From positions 62,001 to 126,000 of the forward strand of contig NZ_CANLOZ010000006.1 of NCBI RefSeq assembly GCF_947492965.1: a stretch of DNA of 64,000 bases, in the 5' to 3' direction. Positions 55,190-63,948 of this stretch are shown here, in pieces (position 1 is the stretch's first letter; every line of letters begins with the position of its first letter). The DNA comes from an uncultured Aquimarina sp. GTDB lineage: Bacteria; Bacteroidota; Bacteroidia; Flavobacteriales; Flavobacteriaceae. Position numbers and translations under genes: made by a program. Under the pieces are notes generated by a model. That model had not been told where the DNA came from and did not search any database. It was given only the letters and a program-made list of their open reading frames with translations.

Positions 55190-55265
55190 TCTCCTTTTTT
55201 ATATTATAATAGATATTGCCTATTCTAATATATGTTAGATAAATGTTAGGTTATGTAAATAAAAC

Positions 55266-55277
55266 CTACATATGTAG
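55266..55277. promoter_or_regulatory. 12-bp palindrome abutting the suf -7 box
   Basis: CTACATATGTAG is perfectly palindromic and ends directly at the TATATTTG -7 element, where a repressor would block polymerase. Candidate operator. Confidence 0.45.
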
Positions 55278-55285
55278 TATATTTG
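55278..55285 (+). promoter_or_regulatory. -7 element of the suf operon
   Basis: TATATTTG, 33 nt before the sufA-like ATG; no TTG at standard spacing, which fits a regulated promoter. Confidence 0.5.
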
Positions 55286-55318
55286 CAATCAATTTAGAAT
55301 TAATCTATTTATAAGAGT

Positions 55319-55648
55319 ATGATTAAGGTATCAGATACAGCTAAAAAGAAAGTCGTAGAGTTGATGACAGATGATGGGTACGATGTTTCTTCCGATTATA
55401 TTCGAGTAGGCGTTAAAAGTGGCGGATGTTCCGGCTTATCATATGACTTGAAGTTTGATAAAAATCAAGAAGAAGGAGATAAAGTTTTTGAGGATAATGG
55501 TGTTAAAATAATTGTCGACAAAAAAAGCTTTTTATATCTCATCGGTACTACATTAGAATATTCCGGAGGACTCAATGGAACCGGATTCGTTTTTAATAAC
55601 CCAAACGCTAACAGAACTTGCGGTTGTGGAGAAAGTTTTTCCCTTTAA
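55319..55648 (+). CDS. sufA: SufA/IscA-family iron-sulfur carrier
   Basis: A-type carrier that passes Fe-S clusters to apo-proteins; 109 aa. The three conserved cysteines are Cys37 (SGGCSGLSY), Cys101 and Cys103 (TCGCGESF). It is first of the suf operon; sufB follows after a 44-nt gap. Assigned to SufA by context, though IscA and ErpA have the same motif. Confidence 0.92.
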   Translation: MIKVSDTAKKKVVELMTDDGYDVSSDYIRVGVKSGGCSGLSYDLKFDKNQEEGDKVFEDNGVKIIVDKKSFLYLIGTTLEYSGGLNGTGFVFNNPNANRTCGCGESFSL

Positions 55649-55692
55649 ACATTTAAAATTTATCCTATAAGCATTGCTTGGGATTTCGTAAG

Positions 55693-57138
55693 ATGGCATA
55701 TACTGAAGACGACTTAAAAAAAGAACTAGAGACCAAAGAATACGAGTATGGATTTTATACAGATATAGAATCTGATACATTCCCTGTTGGTTTGAATGAG
55801 GATATTGTTCGTGCAATTTCAGAAAAAAAGAATGAACCAGAGTGGATGACCGAATGGCGATTAGAAGCCTTTCGCGTTTGGGAACAAATGGAAGAACCAG
55901 AATGGGCTAATGTAAATTATGAGAAGCCTAATTTTCAGGATATCTCCTACTACTCTGCTCCTAATAAAAAACCAAAATATAATAGTCTTGATGAAGTAGA
56001 TCCAGAACTATTGGATACTTTTAAAAAACTTGGAATTTCTTTAGACGAACAAAAAAAATTAGCTGGAGTAGCAGTAGACATCGTTATGGACTCTGTTTCT
56101 GTAGCTACTACGTTTAAAGAAACCCTTGCAGAAAAGGGTATTATATTTTGTTCCATTTCTGAAGCTATACAAGAACATCCGGAACTTGTAAAAAAACATA
56201 TTGGTACCGTTGTGCCACAAAAAGATAATTTCTACGCGGCATTAAATTCTGCTGTGTTTAGTGATGGATCTTTTTGCTACATTCCTAAAGGAGTTAAGTG
56301 TCCTATGGAATTATCTACTTACTTTAGAATTAATCAGGCAGGTACTGGTCAGTTCGAAAGAACTTTAGTGGTAGCTGATGAAGGAAGTTATGTGAGTTAT
56401 CTAGAAGGTTGTACCGCTCCATCCAGAGATGAAAATCAATTACACGCAGCAGTTGTAGAACTAATAGCATTAGATGATGCAGAGATTAAATATTCTACCG
56501 TTCAAAACTGGTATCCAGGAAATTCTGAAGGAAAAGGTGGTGTATTTAATTTCGTTACCAAACGTGGTATATGTGAAAAGAATGCTAAAATTTCATGGAC
56601 TCAGGTAGAAACAGGATCTGCTGTAACATGGAAATATCCTTCTTGTGTTCTAAAAGGAGATAATTCTGTTGGAGAATTTTATTCCATTGCTGTGACAAAT
56701 AATTTTCAGCAAGCAGATACAGGAACGAAAATGATTCATTTAGGAAAAAACACGAAAAGTACCATTATTTCTAAAGGTATCTCGGCCGGAAAATCACAAA
56801 ATAGCTATCGTGGTTTAGTGCAAATTAATAGCAGAGCTACAAATGCTAGAAATTTTTCTCAATGTGATTCTTTGTTAATGGGCAATGAATGTGGAGCACA
56901 TACGTTTCCTTATATTGAAGCGAAAAACAAAACCGCTCAAATAGAACACGAAGCGACTACTAGTAAAATTGGTGAAGATCAAATATTTTACTGTAACCAA
57001 AGAGGAATCGATACAGAAAAAGCAATTGCTTTAATCGTAAATGGTTTCAGTAAAGAGGTTTTGAACAAATTACCTATGGAATTTGCTGTAGAAGCTCAAA
57101 AACTTTTAGAAATTTCTCTAGAAGGTTCTGTTGGATAA
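55693..57138 (+). CDS. sufB: Fe-S cluster assembly scaffold SufB
   Basis: 481 aa from ATG 55693 (MAYTEDDL); a TTG at 55678 is open but gives an unlikely extension. SufB is the scaffold subunit of the SufBC2D complex. It shows [17 protein letters not shown], the central beta-helix, [28 protein letters not shown] split around conserved Cys and Glu, and the ending [19 protein letters not shown]. Upstream neighbour is sufA; a small lipoprotein gene follows before sufC. Confidence 0.97.
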   Translation: MAYTEDDLKKELETKEYEYGFYTDIESDTFPVGLNEDIVRAISEKKNEPEWMTEWRLEAFRVWEQMEEPEWANVNYEKPNFQDISYYSAPNKKPKYNSLDEVDPELLDTFKKLGISLDEQKKLAGVAVDIVMDSVSVATTFKETLAEKGIIFCSISEAIQEHPELVKKHIGTVVPQKDNFYAALNSAVFSDGSFCYIPKGVKCPMELSTYFRINQAGTGQFERTLVVADEGSYVSYLEGCTAPSRDENQLHAAVVELIALDDAEIKYSTVQNWYPGNSEGKGGVFNFVTKRGICEKNAKISWTQVETGSAVTWKYPSCVLKGDNSVGEFYSIAVTNNFQQADTGTKMIHLGKNTKSTIISKGISAGKSQNSYRGLVQINSRATNARNFSQCDSLLMGNECGAHTFPYIEAKNKTAQIEHEATTSKIGEDQIFYCNQRGIDTEKAIALIVNGFSKEVLNKLPMEFAVEAQKLLEISLEGSVG

Positions 57139-57163
57139 AAGTGTAACTAACAAACTCACATAA

Positions 57164-57544
57164 ATGAAAAAATCATTTCTTCTTATCATCTTAAGTCTTT
57201 TAATTTTTTCCTGTAAAAACGAAAAATCACAATCCTCAGATGGAGAAACCACTTTAATTCGTGGTGAATTCATACTTATTGATGATGCAGGTGTTATAAA
57301 AGGAAAAGACTTTATATATGGTGTGGTTATAGACGATATAGCCAAAGAATTAAACAGTAAAGTAAAACCATTACAAAGAGAAGAATATGACATGGTTCCT
57401 GTAGTTGTAAGAGGAATTATAAAAAAGAACGAAGATGATGGTTGGCCAGAGATTGTAGAAATAAAAGAAATCGTTGGTGTAAGTGAACCAACCTCAGAAT
57501 TACCAACAAAAATAAAATCTTCAGAAACCGCTGGACAAGAATAA
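57164..57544 (+). CDS. Small lipoprotein encoded inside the suf operon
   Basis: 126 aa. Lipobox LSLLIFSC (Cys17), then a polar linker and a compact beta-rich domain (TLIRGEFILIDDAGVIKGKDF ... VPVVVRGIIKKNEDDGWPEIVEIKEIVGV) resembling a small OB-like barrel. There is no Cys other than the lipidated one, so no Fe-S ligand set. It lies 25 nt after sufB and 52 nt before sufC in the same direction, so it is almost surely cotranscribed. No known Suf function; a lipoprotein cannot act with the cytosolic complex directly. Confidence 0.8.
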   Translation: MKKSFLLIILSLLIFSCKNEKSQSSDGETTLIRGEFILIDDAGVIKGKDFIYGVVIDDIAKELNSKVKPLQREEYDMVPVVVRGIIKKNEDDGWPEIVEIKEIVGVSEPTSELPTKIKSSETAGQE

Positions 57545-57596
57545 GTGGTACTGAAGATATAATGACTAAAAAAACTATTTAAAAGAAAGATACGAA

Positions 57597-58349
57597 ATGT
57601 TAGAAATTAAGGATTTACACGCTAGCGTTGAAGATAAAGAAATTTTAAAAGGTCTTAATCTTGAAGTAAAGGCCGGAGAAGTTCACGCAATAATGGGTCC
57701 TAATGGTGCTGGAAAAAGTACCTTAGCAAGTATTGTTGCTGGAAAAGAGGAATATGAAGTAACGGAAGGTTCTATTCTTTTAGATGGTGAAGATATAGAA
57801 GATTTAGCCGCAGAAGAAAGAGCACATAAAGGTGTTTTTCTTTCATTTCAGTATCCTGTAGAAATTCCTGGAGTAACGGTTACTAATTTTATGAAAACCG
57901 CTATCAATGAAACCAGAAAGGCTCAAGGGTTAGAAGAAATGCCTGCAAAGGATATGCTTAAAAAAATTCGTGAAAAATCCGAATTACTAGACATCGATCG
58001 TAAGTTTTTATCTCGTTCACTTAATCAAGGATTCTCTGGAGGAGAAAAGAAACGTAACGAAATTTTCCAGATGGCAATGATGGAGCCTAAACTGGCTATT
58101 TTGGACGAAACAGATTCTGGACTAGATATCGATGCCTTACGAATTGTAGCGAATGGAGTTAACAAATTGAAAAGTAAAGACAATGCGGTAATTGTTATTA
58201 CACATTACCAAAGATTGTTAGATTACATCGTTCCTGATTATGTACATGTTTTATACGATGGTAAAATCGTAAAATCAGGAACCAAAGAATTGGCCTTACA
58301 ATTAGAGGAAAAAGGATACGATTGGATTAAAGAAGAGATAAACGCATAG
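57597..58349 (+). CDS. sufC: Fe-S assembly ATPase SufC
   Basis: ABC-type ATPase that drives shape change in SufBC2D. 250 aa. Walker A GPNGAGKST (34-42), signature FSGGEKKRNEIF, Walker B LAILDETDSGLDIDAL and the His switch in VIVITHYQRLL are all intact. It precedes sufD by 2 nt. Confidence 0.97.
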   Translation: MLEIKDLHASVEDKEILKGLNLEVKAGEVHAIMGPNGAGKSTLASIVAGKEEYEVTEGSILLDGEDIEDLAAEERAHKGVFLSFQYPVEIPGVTVTNFMKTAINETRKAQGLEEMPAKDMLKKIREKSELLDIDRKFLSRSLNQGFSGGEKKRNEIFQMAMMEPKLAILDETDSGLDIDALRIVANGVNKLKSKDNAVIVITHYQRLLDYIVPDYVHVLYDGKIVKSGTKELALQLEEKGYDWIKEEINA

Positions 58350-58351
58350 TT

Positions 58352-59665
58352 ATGGAGCTGAAAGAAAAATTAGTATCTTCTTTTCTTGCTTTTGAAAACA
58401 CTGTAGATGTTGATGCTCCTGTTCACGATATCAGAAGCCAAGCTATCAAGGTATTCGAAGAAAAGGGATTCCCAACAAAAAAAGAAGAAGCCTGGAAATA
58501 TACATCGCTAAATGCAATACTAAAGCATGATTATAGTATTTTTCCGAAAGAAGAAAATGCGTTAGAATTTAAAGATGTGAAGAAGTATTTTCTTCATGAT
58601 TTAGATACTTATAAAATTGTATTTATTGATGGTAAGTATTCTTCTCATTTATCAGAAACTACACATGATAAAATTGATGTGTGTTTAATGTCCTCGGCAT
58701 TAACTCATGATAAGTATAAACCAGTTATAGATAATTATTTTAATAAAGTAGCTCAAAAAGATGGGTTAACTTCTTTAAATACTGCTTTTTCTAAAGAAGG
58801 AGCTTACATCTATATTCCTAAAAATAAGCTAGCAGACAAACCGATTCAAATTATTCACTTCTCTACAGGAAAAGAATCATTACAACTTTTACAACCTCGT
58901 AACTTAATAGTTGTTGAAGAGAACTCACATGTACAGATAATAGAGCGTCATCAGAGTTTAACATCCAATCCTGTGCTGACTAATTCGGTTACAGAAATCT
59001 TTGCTGATAAAAGAGCTATTGTAGACTACTACAAAATTCAAAATGATAATGAGACTGCTTCTTTAATAGACAACACATATATACAGCAGCAAGCTCAAAG
59101 TATCGCATCAGTTCATACGTTTGCTTTTGGAGGTAATATAACCCGAAATAATTTAAATTTCTACCAGCAAGGTCAAGGAATAGATTCTATTCTTAATGGA
59201 GTTACTATTCTCGAAGGAAAACAACATGTAGATCATAATACGCTAGTACATCATACAGAACCAAATTGTGAAAGTCATCAGGATTATAAAGGAATCTTTG
59301 ATGAAAAAGCAACGGGTGTATTTAATGGTAAAATCATTGTAAATAAAGAGGCACAAAAAACTAATGCTTTCCAATCTAATAACAATATTTTATTAAGTGA
59401 TAAAGCAACGATCAACTCTAAACCTCAATTAGAGATTTTTGCAGATGATGTAAAATGTTCTCACGGCTGTACTATTGGTCAATTAGATGAACAAGCATTG
59501 TTTTACATGAGATCCAGAGGTATTGGAGAAAAAGAAGCAAGAGCATTGTTGATGTATGCTTTTGCCAATAACGTTTTGGAAAGTGTAAAAATACCTCAGC
59601 TAAAACAGCGAATCAATAAATTAATTGCCAATAAACTAGGAGTAAATATTGGTTTTGATTTATAA
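58352..59665 (+). CDS. sufD: Fe-S assembly protein SufD
   Basis: 437 aa. Partner of SufB in the SufBC2D scaffold. It shows PTKKEEAWKYTSLN near the N-terminus, a right-handed beta-helix core (HTLVHH-type HVDHNTLVHHTEPNCESHQ), FNGKIIVNKEAQKTNAFQ, DDVKCSHGCTIGQLDEQALF and the closing RGIGEKEARALLMYAF. It ends at a bidirectional terminator, with a convergent serine hydrolase gene beyond. Confidence 0.96.
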   Translation: MELKEKLVSSFLAFENTVDVDAPVHDIRSQAIKVFEEKGFPTKKEEAWKYTSLNAILKHDYSIFPKEENALEFKDVKKYFLHDLDTYKIVFIDGKYSSHLSETTHDKIDVCLMSSALTHDKYKPVIDNYFNKVAQKDGLTSLNTAFSKEGAYIYIPKNKLADKPIQIIHFSTGKESLQLLQPRNLIVVEENSHVQIIERHQSLTSNPVLTNSVTEIFADKRAIVDYYKIQNDNETASLIDNTYIQQQAQSIASVHTFAFGGNITRNNLNFYQQGQGIDSILNGVTILEGKQHVDHNTLVHHTEPNCESHQDYKGIFDEKATGVFNGKIIVNKEAQKTNAFQSNNNILLSDKATINSKPQLEIFADDVKCSHGCTIGQLDEQALFYMRSRGIGEKEARALLMYAFANNVLESVKIPQLKQRINKLIANKLGVNIGFDL

Positions 59666-59693
59666 AAAAATTAAGCTTTTAAAATAAGTAATT

Positions 59694-59725
59694 AAACCTC
59701 TTCATATCATTGTTGAGGTTTTTTG
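59694..59725. terminator. Terminator between sufD and serine hydrolase
   Basis: AAACCTC and GAGGTTT arms with flanking A/T runs between convergent genes; a 14-nt loop that can form further pairs. Confidence 0.65.
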
Positions 59726-59735
59726 TTTAAAATCA

Positions 59736-61088
59736 TTATTTTATTGCATCATTGATGTCTCGTAGAAATTCATTAAAATCTACACCTGCGTCTCCAACAA
59801 GTCCAAAACGAACGATGACTAAATCCTTAGACGGAATTATAAAAACTCGTTGTCCCTGAAAACCATTAGCAGAATACATATCTCTGGGAGCATCCTGATA
59901 AAACCCTCCAGAATTTAACCAAAAATGACCTCCATAATCACCTTCAGAAGTAGGGGTCGGAGTAGTCACATAATCTACCCATTCTGGATTAAAAATTTGT
60001 TCTCCGTTCCAGTTTCCTCTATGTAGGTATAGCAATCCAAATTTTGCCCAATCCCTTGGTGTACCCCAGGCATAAGATGAACCTACATAATTTCCGGCCA
60101 TGTCCGTTTCTATTAACATAGAGTGCATTCCTATTTTGTCTATAAATTCGCGATACGGAAAATCAAGATATTCTTGATAACTATCAAATTGCTGTCTAAG
60201 AATACCTGATAATAAATTAGAAACTCCTGAAGAATAATACCAAAACTCATTAGGCTTATGGATCGCTTTTTTGAAAATTTGAGGTTTCGTCATATCCTCA
60301 TCCAAGTATAGCATTGTTGTTGCATCCGATATAGACCCATAATCCTCATCCCAAACTAAACCACAATTCATCTGTAACAAATTATTAATGGTAATTTCAT
60401 TTCTGTCATCATTTTGCCATTCTTTTATTGGCGCTTTATCTGCTATATTTATTTTACCTTGCTTTTGTAAGATTCCAAAGTTAGTTGCTAAAATGCTTTT
60501 AGTCATAGACCATCCTAAGAGCACCGAATTTTTGTCATATCCTTCGGCATATTTTTCTTCAATGATCTGGTCTTTATAAAGAACTATTACTGCTCGAGTT
60601 TTCTTAATACTTTCACCTTGTCTATCAAATACTGTAGCAACCGAACTTTTTATTTTGTTATAATCAACGTTAGCAAAAACTGTATCATTCTGAGGTAGGT
60701 TTCCATACGGAAAAGGCAAATTCGTCTTAAATATGGTTCTTTTTGGCTTTTTATACGGTGCATCTATATCAAACCCATCATTAATCAATACGCTTCCTAA
60801 TCCTTCTCTATAGATAGCTTTTCTTTGATTTAATCCAAAAACAGAAGCAACAGCAGATTTTTCATTGGTATCTACTTCATCTTCAGCCAAATGAACCGGA
60901 GCAAAATTATTATCATTGCTGTCTGTAAACTCTACAGAACGATTTCCTATAAAAACAGAAGAAGCCATATTTTTAGCAGAATATCCGGAAAGTATGGTAA
61001 GCTTAGGATAATTCCAAAAACCCGCAATCAGAATAAGCCCAACCAATCCAATAAATATAAAACCTAAAATCTTTTTAAATCTTTTCAT
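59736..61088 (-). CDS. Beta-lactamase-fold serine hydrolase, membrane-anchored
   Basis: 450 aa. One N-terminal transmembrane helix (ILGFIFIGLVGLILIAGFW), then a class C beta-lactamase/esterase domain facing outward: SxxK in GWSMTKSILATN, the YxS/N-like motif YYSSGVSN, and a late GGHFWLNSGG in the position of the KTG box. The sequence is closer to serine hydrolases such as EstB or 6-aminohexanoate-dimer hydrolase types than to resistance enzymes. It interrupts the suf genes on the opposite strand, with its start 79 nt from sufS. Confidence 0.88.
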   Translation of the reverse strand: MKRFKKILGFIFIGLVGLILIAGFWNYPKLTILSGYSAKNMASSVFIGNRSVEFTDSNDNNFAPVHLAEDEVDTNEKSAVASVFGLNQRKAIYREGLGSVLINDGFDIDAPYKKPKRTIFKTNLPFPYGNLPQNDTVFANVDYNKIKSSVATVFDRQGESIKKTRAVIVLYKDQIIEEKYAEGYDKNSVLLGWSMTKSILATNFGILQKQGKINIADKAPIKEWQNDDRNEITINNLLQMNCGLVWDEDYGSISDATTMLYLDEDMTKPQIFKKAIHKPNEFWYYSSGVSNLLSGILRQQFDSYQEYLDFPYREFIDKIGMHSMLIETDMAGNYVGSSYAWGTPRDWAKFGLLYLHRGNWNGEQIFNPEWVDYVTTPTPTSEGDYGGHFWLNSGGFYQDAPRDMYSANGFQGQRVFIIPSKDLVIVRFGLVGDAGVDFNEFLRDINDAIK

Positions 61089-61143
61089 TGTGTGAAGTGT
61101 TAAATCCTTTTAAAAATAAGCAATATCACTTAGAAATAGTTCC

Positions 61144-61151
61144 TATTTTTG
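61144..61151 (+). promoter_or_regulatory. -7 element of sufS
   Basis: TATTTTTG only 15 nt before the sufS ATG; a TTG start lying inside this box was therefore rejected. No TTG -33 at standard spacing. Confidence 0.5.
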
Positions 61152-61166
61152 CAGAAAGAAATTGAT

Positions 61167-62381
61167 ATGTTTGATGTACAGAAAATACGACAAGATTTTC
61201 CTATTTTAGATAGAGAAGTAAACGGAAAACCGCTTGTATATTTTGATAATGCCGCCACCTCACAAACTCCTCAAATAGTGATTGATGCCATAGTGGATTA
61301 TTATAGTAATTACAATGCTAATATCCACAGAGGCGTGCACACATTATCACAGGAAGCTACGGATGCTTATGAAATTGCTCGTAAAAAAGTACAAGAACAT
61401 TTTAATGCAAAACATTCTTACGAAATTATATTAACCTCTGGGACTACCCATAGTATTAATATCGTAGCTACTGGTTTTTCCAGCTTACTAAAAGAAGGTG
61501 ATGAAATCATCGTTTCTGCTTTAGAACACCATTCTAATATCGTTCCATGGCAAATGCTTTGTGAAAGAACTGGAGCTGTTCTTAAGGTGATACCAATGAA
61601 TGAAGAAGGAGAACTTTTGATGGATGCTTATGATCAATTGTTATCAGAAAGAACCAAATTGGTTTTTACGAATCATATTTCTAATGCGTTAGGAACCATT
61701 AATCCTATTGAAGAAATAATAGAAAAAGCCCATGAGGTTGGAGCGGCGGTATTAATAGATGGTGCACAATCTTGTCCACATATCAAGCCTGATGTTCAAA
61801 AACTAAATGTTGATTTTTATGTAGCCTCTGCGCATAAGCTTTGTGGACCTACTGGTGTTGGTTTATTATACGGAAAAGAAGAGTGGCTTAATAAATTACC
61901 TCCTTACCAAGGTGGTGGAGAAATGATTGATCAGGTTACGTTCGAGAAAACAACCTACGCTGGTCTTCCTCACAAATTCGAAGCTGGAACACCTAATATT
62001 TGCGGAGGTATTGCCTTTGGGGTGGCTTTAGATTATATGAATAGCATTGGTTTTGAAGCTATTGCACAATACGAAAAAGAACTACTAGACTACGGTACAA
62101 GTAAACTTCTTGAAATCGAAGGTTTAAAAATCTATGGAACTTCTAAACATAAAACTTCGGTAATTTCCTTTAATGTTGGTGATATCCACCCGTATGATAT
62201 TGGTTCTATTGTGGATAAATTGGGTGTAGCAGTACGTACCGGTCACCATTGTGCACAACCCATTATGGATTTTTATAAGATACCAGGAACCATTAGAGCT
62301 TCATTTTCTTTCTACAATACAAAAGAAGAAATCGATATTCTTGTAGAGGCTGTTAAAAAAGCAAAAATGATGCTATCGTAA
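61167..62381 (+). CDS. sufS: Cysteine desulfurase SufS
   Basis: PLP enzyme that takes sulfur from cysteine for Fe-S assembly. 404 aa from ATG 61167 (MFDVQKIRQDFP). The PLP Lys is in ASAHKLCGPTG and the persulfide Cys in RTGHHCAQP, the group II (SufS/CsdA) type without the long IscS loop. It is separated from sufD by an opposite-strand serine hydrolase and from sufE by an exported hydrolase gene, and has its own promoter element. Confidence 0.96.
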   Translation: MFDVQKIRQDFPILDREVNGKPLVYFDNAATSQTPQIVIDAIVDYYSNYNANIHRGVHTLSQEATDAYEIARKKVQEHFNAKHSYEIILTSGTTHSINIVATGFSSLLKEGDEIIVSALEHHSNIVPWQMLCERTGAVLKVIPMNEEGELLMDAYDQLLSERTKLVFTNHISNALGTINPIEEIIEKAHEVGAAVLIDGAQSCPHIKPDVQKLNVDFYVASAHKLCGPTGVGLLYGKEEWLNKLPPYQGGGEMIDQVTFEKTTYAGLPHKFEAGTPNICGGIAFGVALDYMNSIGFEAIAQYEKELLDYGTSKLLEIEGLKIYGTSKHKTSVISFNVGDIHPYDIGSIVDKLGVAVRTGHHCAQPIMDFYKIPGTIRASFSFYNTKEEIDILVEAVKKAKMMLS

Positions 62382-62449
62382 GTATCATTTCTTAAACTAA
62401 TGAATGTTAATTAGTTACTGTTAAAATTTGTTAATTTTTATTGTTTTTC

Positions 62450-62487
62450 AACACTTAAAATGCTGGTTTTCAGCATAAAAAAGTGTT
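62450..62487. other. Nested stem-loop between sufS and exported hydrolase
   Basis: Outer arms AACACTT/AAGTGTT and inner arms ATGCTG/CAGCAT separated by A-rich bulges. It lies 68 nt past sufS and 65 nt before the next ATG. No T-run follows, so it could be an mRNA-stabilising 3' end or a leader element. Confidence 0.5.
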
Positions 62488-62552
62488 TATTATGCTTGCA
62501 TAGTAAAATTTTTCAGGATAGTTTTATCTCACTAACCAAAAAATAAACAATC

Positions 62553-63692
62553 ATGAAAAATTTAGTACTCACAATTTTCTCATTACTCTTTTTATCCTCA
62601 GGTCTAGTAGCACAAGAATATACTATTGGGTTTAGTTCTAAAACTTTTAGAGATGCAGATCGAAGAAATAGAAGAGTAAATGCTCGGATCTACTACCCTA
62701 TTTCCAATAACACTTCGCAATCGGTAAATGAGCAATTTCCTGTTATTGTTCTTGGACATGGTTTCATTATGGGCTCTGATGCGTATCAGAATTTTTATGA
62801 TACTTTAGTTCCTCAAGGGTATATTGTAGTATTTGTTAATACTGAAGGTTCTATTTTTGCAAATCATATAGCGTATTCCGAAGATTTAGCGTTTATGGTA
62901 AACGCTGTTCAGCAAGAAAATGATAATTCTAGTTCCGTATTATACCAATCCGTTGCAGATAAAACTGCGTTAATCGGTCATTCTATGGGTGGTGGAGCTG
63001 CCACTGTAGCTGCATCATTAGTGGAAGTAGAAACACTGGTTACTTTTGCGCCAGCTCAGTTACGTTTCGATACCTTAACTCCTGCATCTGAAGTTACAGA
63101 AGATGCCATTGTTTTTTCTGGAAGTGGAGATGCAGTTACTCCTGCTAATGAAGATCATATCCCAATTTACAATAGTTTAGGTGCTAATTGTAAATACTTC
63201 ATTAATATTTTAGGTGGTGCACATTGTTATTATGCAAACAGTAATTTTGCGTGCGACTTTGGTGAAAACTCTTCTTCAGGAAATATCCAAATAACAAGAC
63301 AAGAACAGCAAGAAATCGTATTTGGTTATCTTAATTCTTGGTTTGCTTACAAGTTAAAAAATGACACCTCAGCACAAGAACAGTTTATAAGTGACTTATC
63401 ATCCGATGCTATTGATTATGAAAATGGATGCTTAGAAAATAATCAGACAACGATTATAGATCAAAACCCTACGGTTGTAATTTCTCCTAACCCTACTACT
63501 CGAAAAATAACAATCGGAACCAAAAATTCGAACACGTTCGAAAAAGTTGAATTTTATAATCAACAAGGAATTCTTATACATACATCTTATAATAAAGAAA
63601 CGTATACTTCTCAGATACAATCAGGTAATTATATCTTAAAAATCTTTACCAAAAAAGGTATTACAACGAAGCAATTGGTTGTTAAAAATTGA
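62553..63692 (+). CDS. Secreted alpha/beta hydrolase with T9SS sorting domain
   Basis: 379 aa. Signal peptide (VLTIFSLLFLSSGLVAQ), then an alpha/beta hydrolase domain (about 20-290) and a type A sorting domain (VISPNPTTRKITIG ... SGNYILKIFTKKGITTKQLVVK). Catalytic Ser in IGHSMGGGAATV, Asp in FSGSGDAVTPAN and His in LGGAHCYYAN. The layout resembles PAF-acetylhydrolase, chlorophyllase and cutinase-like polyester hydrolases, some of which in Bacteroidota carry the same sorting domain; the substrate is not certain. Confidence 0.9.
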   Translation: MKNLVLTIFSLLFLSSGLVAQEYTIGFSSKTFRDADRRNRRVNARIYYPISNNTSQSVNEQFPVIVLGHGFIMGSDAYQNFYDTLVPQGYIVVFVNTEGSIFANHIAYSEDLAFMVNAVQQENDNSSSVLYQSVADKTALIGHSMGGGAATVAASLVEVETLVTFAPAQLRFDTLTPASEVTEDAIVFSGSGDAVTPANEDHIPIYNSLGANCKYFINILGGAHCYYANSNFACDFGENSSSGNIQITRQEQQEIVFGYLNSWFAYKLKNDTSAQEQFISDLSSDAIDYENGCLENNQTTIIDQNPTVVISPNPTTRKITIGTKNSNTFEKVEFYNQQGILIHTSYNKETYTSQIQSGNYILKIFTKKGITTKQLVVKN

Positions 63693-63722
63693 ATTGTTTT
63701 CATTTTAATTTGATTAACGGTG

Positions 63723-63758
63723 ACCCAAATGGTATACATCTGTATATCGTTTGGGTTT
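63723..63758 (+). terminator. Terminator after the exported hydrolase
   Basis: ACCCAAA/TTTGGGT arms enclosing a second pairing GTATAC/GTATAT, then T; 30 nt past the stop. Confidence 0.7.
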
Positions 63759-63900
63759 ATTAGTATTTCGTTATGAGAAAACCTGTGAAAGAATCTTCTA
63801 CATTTCAAAAAAACTTCTTTTATTACTATCCTCTTTCTCAAAAATCAATCTCGAAAAGTAAACCAAATAGTTAATACTATCTTATGATTAACCGAAAGTG

Positions 63901-63931
63901 TTGAATAGCAAGGATTCTTGTTGTATTTTTG
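63901..63931 (+). promoter_or_regulatory. Bacteroidota-type promoter of sufE
   Basis: TTG (63901-63903), a 20-nt spacer and TATTTTTG (63924-63931), 17 nt before the sufE ATG. Confidence 0.7.
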
Positions 63932-63948
63932 TAAAAAATTGTAGGAAT

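Noticed and set aside
59736-61088. Acquired antibiotic-resistance beta-lactamase
   Set aside because: The N-terminal membrane helix, the length of 450 aa and the absence of a KTG box or mobile element point to a housekeeping serine hydrolase.
61149-61166. TTG start upstream of sufS
   Set aside because: It lies inside the TATTTTTG promoter element; the ATG at 61167 matches the SufS N-terminus.
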